Origin: a bacterium
GTDB lineage: Bacteria > Sysuimicrobiota > Sysuimicrobiia > Sysuimicrobiales > Segetimicrobiaceae
DNA length: 48,974 bases
Reading direction: 5' to 3'
NCBI GenBank assembly: GCA_035295165.1
Contig: DATGJN010000015.1
Coordinates: forward strand, 1 to 48,974
Shown: positions 10,142-17,999 of the stretch, piece by piece
How the letters are laid out: each line of letters opens with the position of its first letter
Position numbering within the stretch: the stretch's first letter is position 1
Notes under the pieces: model-generated
What the model saw: the letters and a program-made list of their open reading frames with translations, nothing else
Told to the model about the DNA's origin: nothing
The model's database searches: none
Translations under genes and position numbers: made by a program

Positions 10142-10792
10142 TCACCACCACGCGGCCGTCGGAGGGCCGTACAGTTCGCGCAGCGCCCGAGCCGTAAAGG
10201 GCCAATGGCGGGCCCGAAAGGCTCGATACTGTCTCAGCATGTGCTGATACCGCCGATCGGATGTGTGCAGGCGGCGGTGCGGCATCCGGATCAACGCGCG
10301 CTCGACCTCCCAGACGTTGCGCTCGCTCAGGCGCCAGTCGCCTCGGACCAGTTCGTCGAGGCGGCCGAGGCCGTACCCGACGATGCGCCCGGATCCATCC
10401 ACGTAGGGATCGACGTAGCTCATGACCAGTTCACCGATGGTGCGGAAGACCGGCTTCCGTCCGTGGAGCCCCAAGTCCCGGGACCGCGCGACCGCGCCCC
10501 ACCGCCCCGCTTGCTGGAACAGGAACACCTCGTGGTCGAGTTCGTCTTGCGACTCCAGGTCCAGGACGAACGGCGGGTACCCGCGCAGCTCGAGCACCGT
10601 CGCCGCGGTCAGCACGGCCTCGATGCAGTTCGCTTCCCCGTGCCGGACGACGCCCCGGAACGTGCGCAGCGTCTTGCCGCCGTGCTCCCAGTTGTAGGGG
10701 AGCGACCGGAGAAACCCCTGCACTTGCCGGGGAGTCCGGTGCGCGCGAATAATCCGCCGCTCCGCCGGGGTGAACGCACTCAGATCGTGCAT
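10142..10792 (-). CDS. Transglutaminase-like protein of unknown function, 216 aa
   Basis: Cytoplasmic protein without signal peptide or membrane segments. The segment GEANCIEAV with Cys56, followed by LDLESQDELDHEVFLF with His87, resembles the Cys-His core of a transglutaminase-like papain fold. The pattern 'Cys, hydrophobic helix, Gly-x-P-P, DLES..DHxxxxF' occurs in uncharacterised bacterial proteins. A third catalytic residue is not evident. ATG at 10792 has GAGGAG about 11 bases upstream. It is divergent from the DUF779 gene across a 200-base region. Substrate and role are unknown. Confidence 0.7.
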   Translation of the reverse strand: MHDLSAFTPAERRIIRAHRTPRQVQGFLRSLPYNWEHGGKTLRTFRGVVRHGEANCIEAVLTAATVLELRGYPPFVLDLESQDELDHEVFLFQQAGRWGAVARSRDLGLHGRKPVFRTIGELVMSYVDPYVDGSGRIVGYGLGRLDELVRGDWRLSERNVWEVERALIRMPHRRLHTSDRRYQHMLRQYRAFRARHWPFTARALRELYGPPTAAWW

Positions 10793-10872
10793 GCGTGGCC
10801 GCTCCTCACTACGACCCGTCCGTTCCCGCGCGGCTGGCAGCGGTGGTCGACGACCCTTCGCGCGGGGCAGTC

Positions 10873-10898
10873 GTGTGAAATACTCCGTCCGCCCGATA
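10873..10898 (+). promoter_or_regulatory. 26-bp shared element upstream of the DUF779 gene
   Basis: GTGTGAAATACTC, three bases, CCGCCCGATA. Identical to the ALDH element at 21 of 26 positions and at the same 120-base distance from the start codon. It lies in the divergent gap between the transglutaminase-like gene and DUF779. Confidence 0.6.
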
Positions 10899-10992
10899 GT
10901 CGCCGCCGATCTGCGAACTTAGCATGGTCACGGGTACTATACGGCTCGGGAAGGCACGTGCTCCTTCGATTTCCGGCCGTCCGGAGGTTCCG

Positions 10993-11406
10993 ATGCCTGC
11001 CCGTGTCGTCATCAGCCCGAAGGCCGCGGCACTGGTCCGCCGCCTCCAGGAGCAGTACGGCCCGCTCATGTTCCACCAATCCGGCGGGTGTTGCGATGGC
11101 AGCGCGCCCATGTGCTTCCGCCGTGACCAGTTCCGCGTGGGCGCCGGCGACGTCCTGCTCGGCGTCGTTGAGGCGTGCCCCTTCTACATCGGCGGAGCCC
11201 AGTTCGAGACCTGGGCGCACACACAACTGATCATCGATATCGGACCGGCCGGCGGCGACAGCTTCTCACTGGAAATCCCGGAAGGCGTGCGCTTCGTCAC
11301 CCGTTCTCGGGTCTTCACGGGCGCGGAGGCGGCGGACCTCGACACCGCCGGTCCCCCGCCCCGCGGGCCTGACGCGCTGAACGTCGCGGAGGCGCACCCC
11401 CGCTGA
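10993..11406 (+). CDS. DUF779 family protein, 137 aa
   Basis: Small soluble protein of the DUF779 family, recognised by FHQSGGCCDGSAPMCF with its cysteine cluster and by the conserved ACPFYIGG region. The function is unestablished. The family is often encoded beside acetaldehyde dehydrogenases of the kind at 1633. Here the two genes are 7.8 kb apart but share an upstream element. The ATG at 10993 is preceded at 5 bases by GGAGG (10983-10987), which selects it over the longer frame. The Cys pair could bind metal or act in redox chemistry; this is only inference. Confidence 0.88.
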   Translation: MPARVVISPKAAALVRRLQEQYGPLMFHQSGGCCDGSAPMCFRRDQFRVGAGDVLLGVVEACPFYIGGAQFETWAHTQLIIDIGPAGGDSFSLEIPEGVRFVTRSRVFTGAEAADLDTAGPPPRGPDALNVAEAHPR

Positions 11407-11559
11407 ACGGCCCCGTGTCAACGTTGCTCAGCGAATCGAGAATCCTTCAGCCCACCCTTCCCGCGAGACGGGTGCCGAGGATCAATTCTACGCCCGATAC
11501 GCGCTCCTTCCACAGGGACGTATCATGAGGGTGTCGCTTGCTCGATGGGAGATGGCGTG

Positions 11560-11979
11560 ATGTTGGGATTCTCGAACCGTCAGCCTACCGATTCGCCCGC
11601 GCCCTCCAGGCGCCGCCGATGCGCGCGGTGTGGCTCGGAGGTCGCCTTACACTATGTCGGTCCAGGACGCTACTACTGCGAGTCTTGCCTTGGGCGCTTC
11701 CGGCACGCTCCCGATGTCCCATTCGACGTCGTCGCTGACGAGTGGACGGCTGAGCTCGGCGCCCTCCAGATCGCCGGAGAGCTCATCGCCGTGCGCCTGC
11801 CCATGGGCTTCTACGGACTGTGTTTGCTCACGGGCGAGAGCGCCTTCGAACTGACGACCCGCTCCATCCGGCGCCGATCACCCACCATCGGAACGGAGTC
11901 CCCGACCAACGCCCCCATCCACATGGCTCATCCCGGGTTCTCGCCAGGACCGAACGGGCGACGCCCATCGGGGCGGTGA
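11560..11979 (+). CDS. Small putative zinc-ribbon protein, 139 aa
   Basis: No family recognised. Residues 20-45 hold a compact two-knuckle motif, C21-x2-C24 and C40-x2-C43 (CARCG ... YYCESC), as in zinc-ribbon proteins. Residues 50-85 look like a folded segment (DEWTAELGALQIAGELIAVRL), and the tail is proline/arginine-rich and of low complexity. ATG at 11560 with GGGAGA upstream; ATG 11545 is an alternative. The last 40 codons look less convincingly coding than the first 90. Convergent with the CapA-like gene. Confidence 0.45.
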   Translation: MLGFSNRQPTDSPAPSRRRRCARCGSEVALHYVGPGRYYCESCLGRFRHAPDVPFDVVADEWTAELGALQIAGELIAVRLPMGFYGLCLLTGESAFELTTRSIRRRSPTIGTESPTNAPIHMAHPGFSPGPNGRRPSGR

Positions 11980-12111
11980 GTCGTCTCACAGACCGGCTTT
12001 CCGATCGAGACGGCCTGTCGTCTGCATTCGTTGGCCGATCCGCCCACCGCGGCGGGACGACCGACCTCAAGGAATCCGGCGTGCGAATTGGCTCAACGAG
12101 GAACGGTCCGG

Positions 12112-13086
12112 TCATCCGCCGATGCCGATCATGATGCCCTCCGGCGTCTCGGCCGTCTCAGTTCGCAGAGCGGCACATAGGCCGCGCATCCGCTGAACGA
12201 TCCGCGCCCGATCCGCCCCCTGCGCGAGCCCGGCCTGACACGCCCGGATCACGGTCGGGATCAATGTGAGGCGATACAACCTGCGATCCTCGACCTCTAC
12301 GCGCCAGACGAACGACTCGTCGTTCCGCTCGACGTCGTCGACCGCATAATCATCGACGTAGTCTCCGCAACTGAACAGAATCGGCTTGCCTCGATGGAGC
12401 GCCACTCCGCGAAAGACATGCGGACTGTGGCCGAACACGACATCGGCTCCCCGGTCGACAAACCGGTGGGCGGCTTCCACGTGGTCCGGCGGCGGTGTAT
12501 ATCCCCAGTTCGGACCCCAGTGGGCGGACACGACGACGAGGTCATGGTACGCCCGCACTTCTTCAATCGCATTCAACAGCTGGTTGAATCGCGGGTCGGT
12601 CGAGACCAGCGGCACGTAACAGACGCCCGGGGCGTCGGCATGGGCCTCCCACTCCGGCATGTTATCGGTAACGGCCAGAACGGCTACGCGAACGCCGGCG
12701 GCAGAGAATGTCGCGGGCCGCCAGACCGAGTCCGCAGACCTCCCCGCCCCTGCTGGCTGGATCTGGTGCCGCCCCAGCGTGGCGATGCAGTCCTCGAGGG
12801 CATCGCGCCCGAAATCGAGCGAGTGGTTGTTGGCCAAAGAGACAGCCGTCACGCCGGCCCCGGTGAGGACGGCAACGGTCCTGGAATCGGCACGAAATGT
12901 GAACGCCTTTTCAGGCCAGGGCTCGCCGCGGTCCGCAAGCACGCACTCCAGATTGAGGACCACCGCATCCGCGGCTCGCAGCACAGGCAGGGTATCTCCC
13001 CACGGATACAGGGGCGACGTGGCGGCCACCTGTCGGTTGACAAGCCGCCCCAGCATCACGTCGCCGAGCAGAATGAGCCTCAGCAC
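12112..13086 (-). CDS. CapA/PgsA-type metallophosphatase family protein, 324 aa
   Basis: Member of the PGA_cap (CapA) family, a calcineurin-like metallophosphatase fold first named from poly-gamma-glutamate capsule synthesis. The metal-ligand motifs are in order: LLGDVMLGR, NLEC, SLANNHSLDFG, SAHWGPNWG and GHSPHVFRG, all in the first 240 residues. No signal peptide or anchor is obvious. The GTG at 13086 puts LRLILLGDVML at the N-terminus as in relatives; an in-frame GTG at 13182 would add 32 non-conserved residues, and neither start has a strong ribosome binding site. No capsule genes lie nearby, so the physiological role is open. Confidence 0.85.
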   Translation of the reverse strand: MLRLILLGDVMLGRLVNRQVAATSPLYPWGDTLPVLRAADAVVLNLECVLADRGEPWPEKAFTFRADSRTVAVLTGAGVTAVSLANNHSLDFGRDALEDCIATLGRHQIQPAGAGRSADSVWRPATFSAAGVRVAVLAVTDNMPEWEAHADAPGVCYVPLVSTDPRFNQLLNAIEEVRAYHDLVVVSAHWGPNWGYTPPPDHVEAAHRFVDRGADVVFGHSPHVFRGVALHRGKPILFSCGDYVDDYAVDDVERNDESFVWRVEVEDRRLYRLTLIPTVIRACQAGLAQGADRARIVQRMRGLCAALRTETAETPEGIMIGIGG

Positions 13087-13332
13087 CGGCCACCCGCCGT
13101 CGGGCAACGCTCCGCAGAGGTGAGTGACACCCCGACGATTGGCGTTCGCGCTGGCGCTCCCAGCGCTTTGATAGTCGCTCACGGATCAGAAGGCAGGCCT
13201 CTCAACACCCGTCTTCCGACCGCGATGAGCGCCTTCGGCCCGCCCTCGCCGGGCGCCCCCGCGCGACCCGGTCAGTCAGATCACGGGTACGGGGCGGCGC
13301 ACCCGATCGACGACCGCGCAGGCGAACACCTC

Positions 13333-13854
13333 CTACGCGGGCGAACCCACGCCCGCAACGATTCCGGTCCGTGCCCGCACCAGTTGAGCGAAATCGGAGT
13401 ACGTCATCGTGATCATCGTGTCGTGACGCCCCGCGTTGAACAGGATCACCGGATCGCGCGCCAGCGCGCTGTCGACGAGGATCGGCACGCCGTACAGGTT
13501 CCCGAGCGGAGGCATCGCTCCGACTTCGCAGTCGGGAAAGACGTGGGCAAACTCTCGTTCGTCTGCCAGGCGAACATCCCACGCCCTGATGGCTTCCCGA
13601 ATCCACGCCAGGTTGACGTGCGTCGTTGCAGGGGCGACGACCATCACAAGCTTCCCATCCGCCACAACCATCACGACCTTGGCAACGAGCCGCCCCGGCA
13701 CGTGCTCCACCTTGGCCAAGTCCTGCGCGGTGCATCGAGGCGGGTGATGACTCACCTCATAGGCCACCCCTGCCTTCTCGAAATACTCCTTCAAGCGCTG
13801 GAGGCATCCTGCCCCAGGCGAAGATCGCGCCAGTGTCGGACCGATCCCTGTCAT
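13333..13854 (-). CDS. YbaK/ProX-type aminoacyl-tRNA deacylase domain protein, 173 aa
   Basis: Standalone editing domain of the YbaK/prolyl-tRNA-synthetase-associated superfamily, which hydrolyses mischarged tRNA such as Cys-tRNA(Pro) or Ala-tRNA(Pro). Features are the N-terminal LKEYFEKAGVAYEVSHHPPRCTAQDLA, the central LVAKVVMVVADGKLVMVV strand pair, and CEVGAMPPLGNLYGVPILVD, the conserved G-x-x-P-P-G region. The ATG at 13854 sits 8 bases after GGGGAGG; the GTG at 13863 overlaps that site and is less likely. Substrate specificity cannot be read from the sequence. Confidence 0.87.
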   Translation of the reverse strand: MTGIGPTLARSSPGAGCLQRLKEYFEKAGVAYEVSHHPPRCTAQDLAKVEHVPGRLVAKVVMVVADGKLVMVVAPATTHVNLAWIREAIRAWDVRLADEREFAHVFPDCEVGAMPPLGNLYGVPILVDSALARDPVILFNAGRHDTMITMTYSDFAQLVRARTGIVAGVGSPA

Positions 13855-13863
13855 TTCGCTCAC

Positions 13864-14307
13864 CTCCCCGGTGCGTCACCCCGCGTCCGCGCTCACTCAT
13901 TCCGCAGCCGCGTGCGACTGCCCTCAAGGTCCGTTTCCAACCTCACCGTACCATTGCAGGGCGGCCCCACACCATCGGGCATCGGGCCTATTCCTCGTCG
14001 AGACCGCCCCGCAGGACCCTCCACCCGCGACACGGACATGAAGTATTGCGCTCGCCCCATAGACGGCGCGAGGCGAGCAACTCGAGCGCGATCGCAGTCC
14101 CACCCAGCCGTCTGCGCCGGATCGGCGCATCGGTCCGACCCCGGTGCGCGCCACCGAGCGGCACCGATCCCACCCGTCACAACGGGACGGGGGGTACCCC
14201 ATCCGGGGCGCCCTCTCCTCGAGGCTTACGCCGCAATCGTGTCCACCCGGCCTCGACACTCGTTCGGGTGGTGCCCCGGGAACCGCCGGTCGTTGCCAGG
14301 TGGTGCG
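13864..14307. other. 444-base gap between the deacylase and dehydrogenase genes
   Basis: No convincing gene. It holds a weaker copy of the ALDH/DUF779 26-bp element on the plus strand at 14036-14061 (GAAGTATTGC ... CGCCCCATA) and a 10-bp GGGGTACCCC palindrome near 14187. Open frames here lack ribosome binding sites and family resemblance. Confidence 0.5.
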
Positions 14308-15294
14308 CTACCGTCGGTCCAGCGCCTCGGGATTGACCAGGCTCGGCGGCCGCTTGCCGGTGACGCCGGCGAGGCAGTTCTCCGCCGCGAGTACGGCCAT
14401 CTTGATGCGCGTGGCGATGCTCGCGCTCCCCAGGTGCGGCGGCAGCACAATGTTGTCCAGTCGGAGGAGCGGCTCGTTCGCCGACGGCGGCTCGCTTTCG
14501 AGCACGTCCAACCCCGCGGCCCAGATCGTCTTGTCGACGAGGGCGCGGTACAGGGCCTGCTGATCGATGATCGGTCCCCGCGAGATATTGACGATCACGG
14601 CGGTCGGCTTCATCAGCCCAAGCTCCCGTTCCCCGATCAGATGCCGCGTCTGCGGGGTCAGGCTGGTGGTGAGCACGACGAAGTCACTCCGGCGAAGCAC
14701 GTCGTCAAACGGCAGGTATGTCGCCCCCAGTTCCCGCTCGAGCCCTTCGTTCCGCCTCGGATCATGGTACAGGAGCGTCATGTTAAACCCGCGGCTCCGG
14801 CGCGCCACCGCGGAACCGATCCGCCCGAGACCGATGATTCCGAGCGTAGCGCCGTGCACATCCTGACCGGTCAACCCCATGATCTCCCATGTCTTCCATC
14901 GACCCGACCGCGTGAACTTGTCGCCTTCAACGACCCGCCGGGCGGCCGCCATCAGGAGCGCCCACGCCATGTCCGCAGTCGTCTCCGTGAGCACCTCTGG
15001 CGTGTTCGTGACCAGGATGCCCCGCTTCGTCGCCGCGCCGACGTCGATGTTGTCGTAGCCAACGGCGACCTGCGCGATCACCCGGCACCGGCGGGCCCGC
15101 TCGATCGCCTCAGCGTCCATCTTCTCGGTGAGCAGGCAGATGACTCCATCCACGTCCGCGAGCTCGCTCAGGAGCGTCTCTCGCGGGACGGGCTGATCCT
15201 CCCGCTCCCACATCCGATACTCCACCTTGCCCTCCAAGAGCTTCATCGCCGGCCCCGGCAGGGGGCGCGTGATGTAGATCCGCGGCATCGCCAT
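14308..15294 (-). CDS. D-2-hydroxyacid dehydrogenase (glyoxylate/hydroxypyruvate reductase type), 328 aa
   Basis: NAD(P)-dependent reductase of 2-oxoacids such as glyoxylate or hydroxypyruvate. The dinucleotide-binding motif GIIGLGRIGSAVARR is followed by the signature VNISRGPIID (catalytic Arg), LDVLESEP (Glu) and LPPHLGSAS (His), in the right order. Full length for the family. The ATG at 15294 follows AGGAGG at 6 bases. A short dyad lies just upstream at 15325-15347. Exact substrate among glyoxylate, hydroxypyruvate and phosphonate-like acids is not decided by sequence. Confidence 0.92.
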   Translation of the reverse strand: MAMPRIYITRPLPGPAMKLLEGKVEYRMWEREDQPVPRETLLSELADVDGVICLLTEKMDAEAIERARRCRVIAQVAVGYDNIDVGAATKRGILVTNTPEVLTETTADMAWALLMAAARRVVEGDKFTRSGRWKTWEIMGLTGQDVHGATLGIIGLGRIGSAVARRSRGFNMTLLYHDPRRNEGLERELGATYLPFDDVLRRSDFVVLTTSLTPQTRHLIGERELGLMKPTAVIVNISRGPIIDQQALYRALVDKTIWAAGLDVLESEPPSANEPLLRLDNIVLPPHLGSASIATRIKMAVLAAENCLAGVTGKRPPSLVNPEALDRR

Positions 15295-15624
15295 GAGCAG
15301 CCTCCTCTGCGTGCAACTCAGCGCGCAGGGGCGCGATACACCCCTGCCTATTCACTATAGGACGCTCGCAAATTCCGACGCCATCAGGTCCGAGCCCGAT
15401 TCTGCCGCTCGGGGCGCTCGCGGCGGTGCGGCGGGCCGAGCGCACGACCAGGGACGGCGATCCGCACGGCGAAAGCTGACACCGACTGGTTGGGCTTCGC
15501 CGCAAAGGTTGGGTGCCGGGCCGCCGATGCGCGCGGCGGAGGATGGCATCCAGGAGGCCGGCGGGGGACGAGGGGGCGCGATGACATCCCGACGGACAGC
15601 CGGCACGCTCGCGGAGGTGGCGCG
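15295..15624. other. 330-base intergenic region with a 7-bp dyad
   Basis: Divergent gap between the dehydrogenase (minus) and the ECF S component (plus). GCAGGGG / CCCCTGC (15325-15331 and 15341-15347) form a perfect 7-bp inverted repeat with a 9-base loop, 31 bases before the dehydrogenase start. The part before the S component contains two GGTTGGG copies and GC-rich potential stems, but matches no riboswitch I know. Confidence 0.5.
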
Positions 15625-16155
15625 GTGACGCGAACCGGGCACGTGACCCGGATGGCGCTCCTGATCGCCCTCGCCGCGGCGGCGACCATGGCCGTGCGGA
15701 TTCCCGTCCCGAAAACCGGCGGCTACATCAACATGGGCGACGCGGTGATCTACATCACGGCACTGCTGTTCGGCAGGACGTACGGAGCGGCCGTCGGTGG
15801 AATCGGCTCTGCCCTGGCCGACTTTCTCGGCGGGTACGCGGTGTTCGCTCCCTTCACGTTGATCATCAAGGGACTCGAGGGGTTCCTCGTCGGGGCCCTG
15901 GGGTCGTGGCGCGGCTCCGGGGACGCCGGGCGCCCGTACCTCGGTGCCGTCGTGCCGATCGTCGCGATCTGCGTCGGGGGAGCCGAAATGGTCGCGGGGT
16001 ACTTCATCGCGGAAGCGTACCTGCTGCACCTGGGCGTGGGCGCCGCCGGGTCGGAGGTGCCGGGCAACATCGCTCAGGTGCTTGGCGGGCTCGTCCTCGC
16101 CCTCATCATTGCGCCGGCACTCCGGCGCATCGTCGCGGGGCGCTCCGAGCCCTGA
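15625..16155 (+). CDS. ECF transporter S component, 176 aa
   Basis: Substrate-binding membrane subunit of an energy-coupling-factor vitamin or micronutrient transporter. Five to six membrane helices are visible, and the sequence TGGYINMGDAVIYITALLFG followed by ADFLGGYAVFAPFTLIIKGLEG is characteristic of the S-component superfamily. The GTG at 15625 has GGAGG (15613-15617) 7 bases upstream, so the 45 codons open upstream are excluded. No EcfA/EcfT genes lie nearby, so it probably shares a module encoded elsewhere (group II). The vitamin is not identifiable from sequence. Confidence 0.88.
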   Translation: MTRTGHVTRMALLIALAAAATMAVRIPVPKTGGYINMGDAVIYITALLFGRTYGAAVGGIGSALADFLGGYAVFAPFTLIIKGLEGFLVGALGSWRGSGDAGRPYLGAVVPIVAICVGGAEMVAGYFIAEAYLLHLGVGAAGSEVPGNIAQVLGGLVLALIIAPALRRIVAGRSEP

Positions 16156-16210
16156 ACGCGGCGGATCGTCGTGCACGCACCCGGAACACGCCGATCGGGT
16201 GTATGCCGGA

Positions 16211-16239
16211 TTGATCCGCGCGGCCGGCGGGCGTATTCA
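16211..16239 (+). promoter_or_regulatory. Weak sigma-70 promoter candidate for the ABC-2 operon
   Basis: TTGATC (16211-16216), 17 bases, TATTCA (16234-16239). The spacing is ideal and both hexamers are partial matches. It lies 60 bases before the ATPase start. Confidence 0.3.
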
Positions 16240-16299
16240 GATAGGTAGGGACGACGACGGTCAACATGCGGGTCGGATGAGGAAAGGACGGTCCTCACG

Positions 16300-17169
16300 G
16301 TGACGGGAGACGTACGTTCTGCGCAAGACGGCCCCGGTGCCGTCACGCCTGTCACCGACGGCGCCAGGGCTCCCGAGCCGGCCGTTCGCACCCGCGACCT
16401 CACACGACGCTTCGGCACGTTCACCGCCGTCGACGCGGTATCCATTGAGGTGCAGCACGGCGAAATCTTCGGGCTCATCGGGCCGAACGGGGCCGGAAAG
16501 AGCACCATGATCAAGATGCTGACGACGCTGCTGCCCCCCACCTCGGGCCATGCCTGGGTCGCCGGATTCGACGTGGCCGCTCAACCGTCTCTCGTGCGCC
16601 GCCGGATCGGCTACGTGCCGCAGCTGCTCTCGGCCGACGGCACGCTGACCGGGTACGAGAATCTTCTTCTCTCCGCTCAGCTCTACGACATCCCCCACCA
16701 CCGCCTGGCCGAGCGCATCCGAGAAGCCCTCGCGATGGTCGGGCTGGAGGACGCCGCGAACGACCAGGTGAACCGCTATTCGGGGGGCATGGTGCGAAGC
16801 CTCGAAATCGCGCAAGCCACCTTGCATCGCCCGACGGTGCTCTTCGCGGACGAACCGACCGTGGGGCTCGATCCCGTCGCCCACATGGCGGTCTGGGAGC
16901 ACCTCCATGAGCTCCGACAACGCCTCGGAATGACGCTGCTCGTCACCACGCACAACATGGAAGAAGCCGACCAGCACTGCGACCGGGTGGCGGTCATGCA
17001 TCACGGCCAGGTCGTAACCGTCGGCTCCCCCGCCGCCCTGAAGGCCCGGGTGGGTCTCGCCGCGAGCCTGAACGACGTGTTCATTCACTTCACCGGCGCC
17101 AAGCTCGAAGAAGGGGGGAACTTCCGTGACGTTCTACGTGCCCGCCGCACCGCCCGACGCCTTTCCTGA
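16300..17169 (+). CDS. ABC-2 type exporter ATP-binding subunit (DrrA-like), 289 aa
   Basis: Cytoplasmic ATPase of an ABC-2 exporter. Walker A GPNGAGKS, Q-loop YVPQLL, signature YSGGMVRSLEIAQ and Walker B VLFADEPTVGLDP with the H-loop TTHNM are present. The ABC signature is YSGGM, as in DrrA-type drug and lipid exporters. The first 30 residues are a non-conserved, Ala/Pro-rich extension. GTG start at 16300, with AGGAAAGGA upstream. The permease gene begins 44 bases before this stop. The exported substrate is unknown. Confidence 0.93.
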   Translation: MTGDVRSAQDGPGAVTPVTDGARAPEPAVRTRDLTRRFGTFTAVDAVSIEVQHGEIFGLIGPNGAGKSTMIKMLTTLLPPTSGHAWVAGFDVAAQPSLVRRRIGYVPQLLSADGTLTGYENLLLSAQLYDIPHHRLAERIREALAMVGLEDAANDQVNRYSGGMVRSLEIAQATLHRPTVLFADEPTVGLDPVAHMAVWEHLHELRQRLGMTLLVTTHNMEEADQHCDRVAVMHHGQVVTVGSPAALKARVGLAASLNDVFIHFTGAKLEEGGNFRDVLRARRTARRLS

Positions 17170-17950
17170 ACCTCCGGCGGCCCTCACGTTTCTCCGCCAC
17201 GTGTCCGCGGTGGCCGGGGCTGAGATCCGGAAGCTCCGTCACGACCCGCTCGAACTGCTGAGTCGGGCCATTCAGCCGACGCTGTGGCTGGTGGTGTTCG
17301 GCCAGGTCATGGCCCGGCTGCGAGGCGTCCCCACCGGGCGCCTCACCTATCTGGACTTCATGGCCCCCGGCATCCTGGCGCAGAGCGTGTTGTTCATCGC
17401 AATCTTCTACGGCATCGCCACCATCTGGGAACGCGATCTCGGCATTCTCCACAAGCTGCTCGTCAGCCCCGCGACCCGGACCGCGCTGGTTCTGGGCAAG
17501 GCGCTGTCGGCGGGCGTCCGCGCCCTCTCGCAGGCTGTCATCGTCTACGTCCTCGCCGTGCTGATGCGCATCGACGTGAACTTCCACCCCATGAACGTGA
17601 TCGGCGTGCTCGTGCTGATCATCATGGGGTCCGCGCTCTTCTCCATGTTCTCGGTCGTCATGGCCTGCCTCGTCAAGACGCGCGAACGGTTCATGGGCAT
17701 CGGGCAGATCCTGACGATGCCGCTGTTCTTCGCCAGCAACGCGATCTATCCGATCAGCCTGATGCCGGGCTGGCTGCGCACGCTCTCTGCGATCAACCCG
17801 CTCACGTACCAGGTGGACGCCCTCCGGGCGCTCATGGTCACGGGCGGCGTCAGCACCCTCGGCCTCGGGGTCGACTTCAGCGTGCTGCTGCTGGGCGTCG
17901 CCGTCTTCGTCGGGCTCGCCGCACGGTTGTATCCGAGCATGGTGACGTGA
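17126..17950 (+). CDS. ABC-2 type exporter permease, 274 aa
   Basis: Integral membrane partner of the preceding ATPase, with six predicted helices. Typical ABC-2 features are the N-terminal amphipathic segment EIRKLRHDPLELLSRAIQP, FMAPGILAQSVLF, the ERDLGILHKLLVSPATR loop and the late IYPISLMPGWLRTLSAINPLTY. GTG start at 17126 with a GGGGGG-rich site upstream; the 44-base overlap with the ATPase suggests coupled translation. Confidence 0.92.
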   Translation: MTFYVPAAPPDAFPEPPAALTFLRHVSAVAGAEIRKLRHDPLELLSRAIQPTLWLVVFGQVMARLRGVPTGRLTYLDFMAPGILAQSVLFIAIFYGIATIWERDLGILHKLLVSPATRTALVLGKALSAGVRALSQAVIVYVLAVLMRIDVNFHPMNVIGVLVLIIMGSALFSMFSVVMACLVKTRERFMGIGQILTMPLFFASNAIYPISLMPGWLRTLSAINPLTYQVDALRALMVTGGVSTLGLGVDFSVLLLGVAVFVGLAARLYPSMVT

Positions 17951-17999
17951 ACCGCGCGGGAACCGCGCGCCATGAGACCGTACAGAGGAGGAAGCCGAC

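Noticed and set aside
11474-11499. CGCCCGATA before the zinc-ribbon gene as another copy of the shared element
   Set aside because: Only the last nine bases match; the GAAATACTC half is missing.
12112-13182. Capsule or poly-gamma-glutamate locus because of the CapA-family gene
   Set aside because: No pgsB/pgsC, ligase or export genes lie nearby; many CapA-family proteins occur outside capsule loci.
13775-13800. GAAATACTCC inside the YbaK-type gene, resembling the 26-bp element
   Set aside because: Only the first 10 bases match, the CCGCC-GATA half is absent, and the bases code for the conserved KEYFEK segment, so it is coding coincidence.
12394-15360. Very long plus-strand open frame (988 codons) across three minus-strand genes
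   Set aside because: Its product is Arg/Pro/His-rich with no family resemblance, and it is antisense to three well-supported genes. Such frames are expected at this GC content.
15400-15624. Vitamin riboswitch (TPP, cobalamin, THF, preQ1) before the ECF S component
   Set aside because: None of the conserved core sequences of these classes is visible. The GGTTGGG repeats alone are not evidence.
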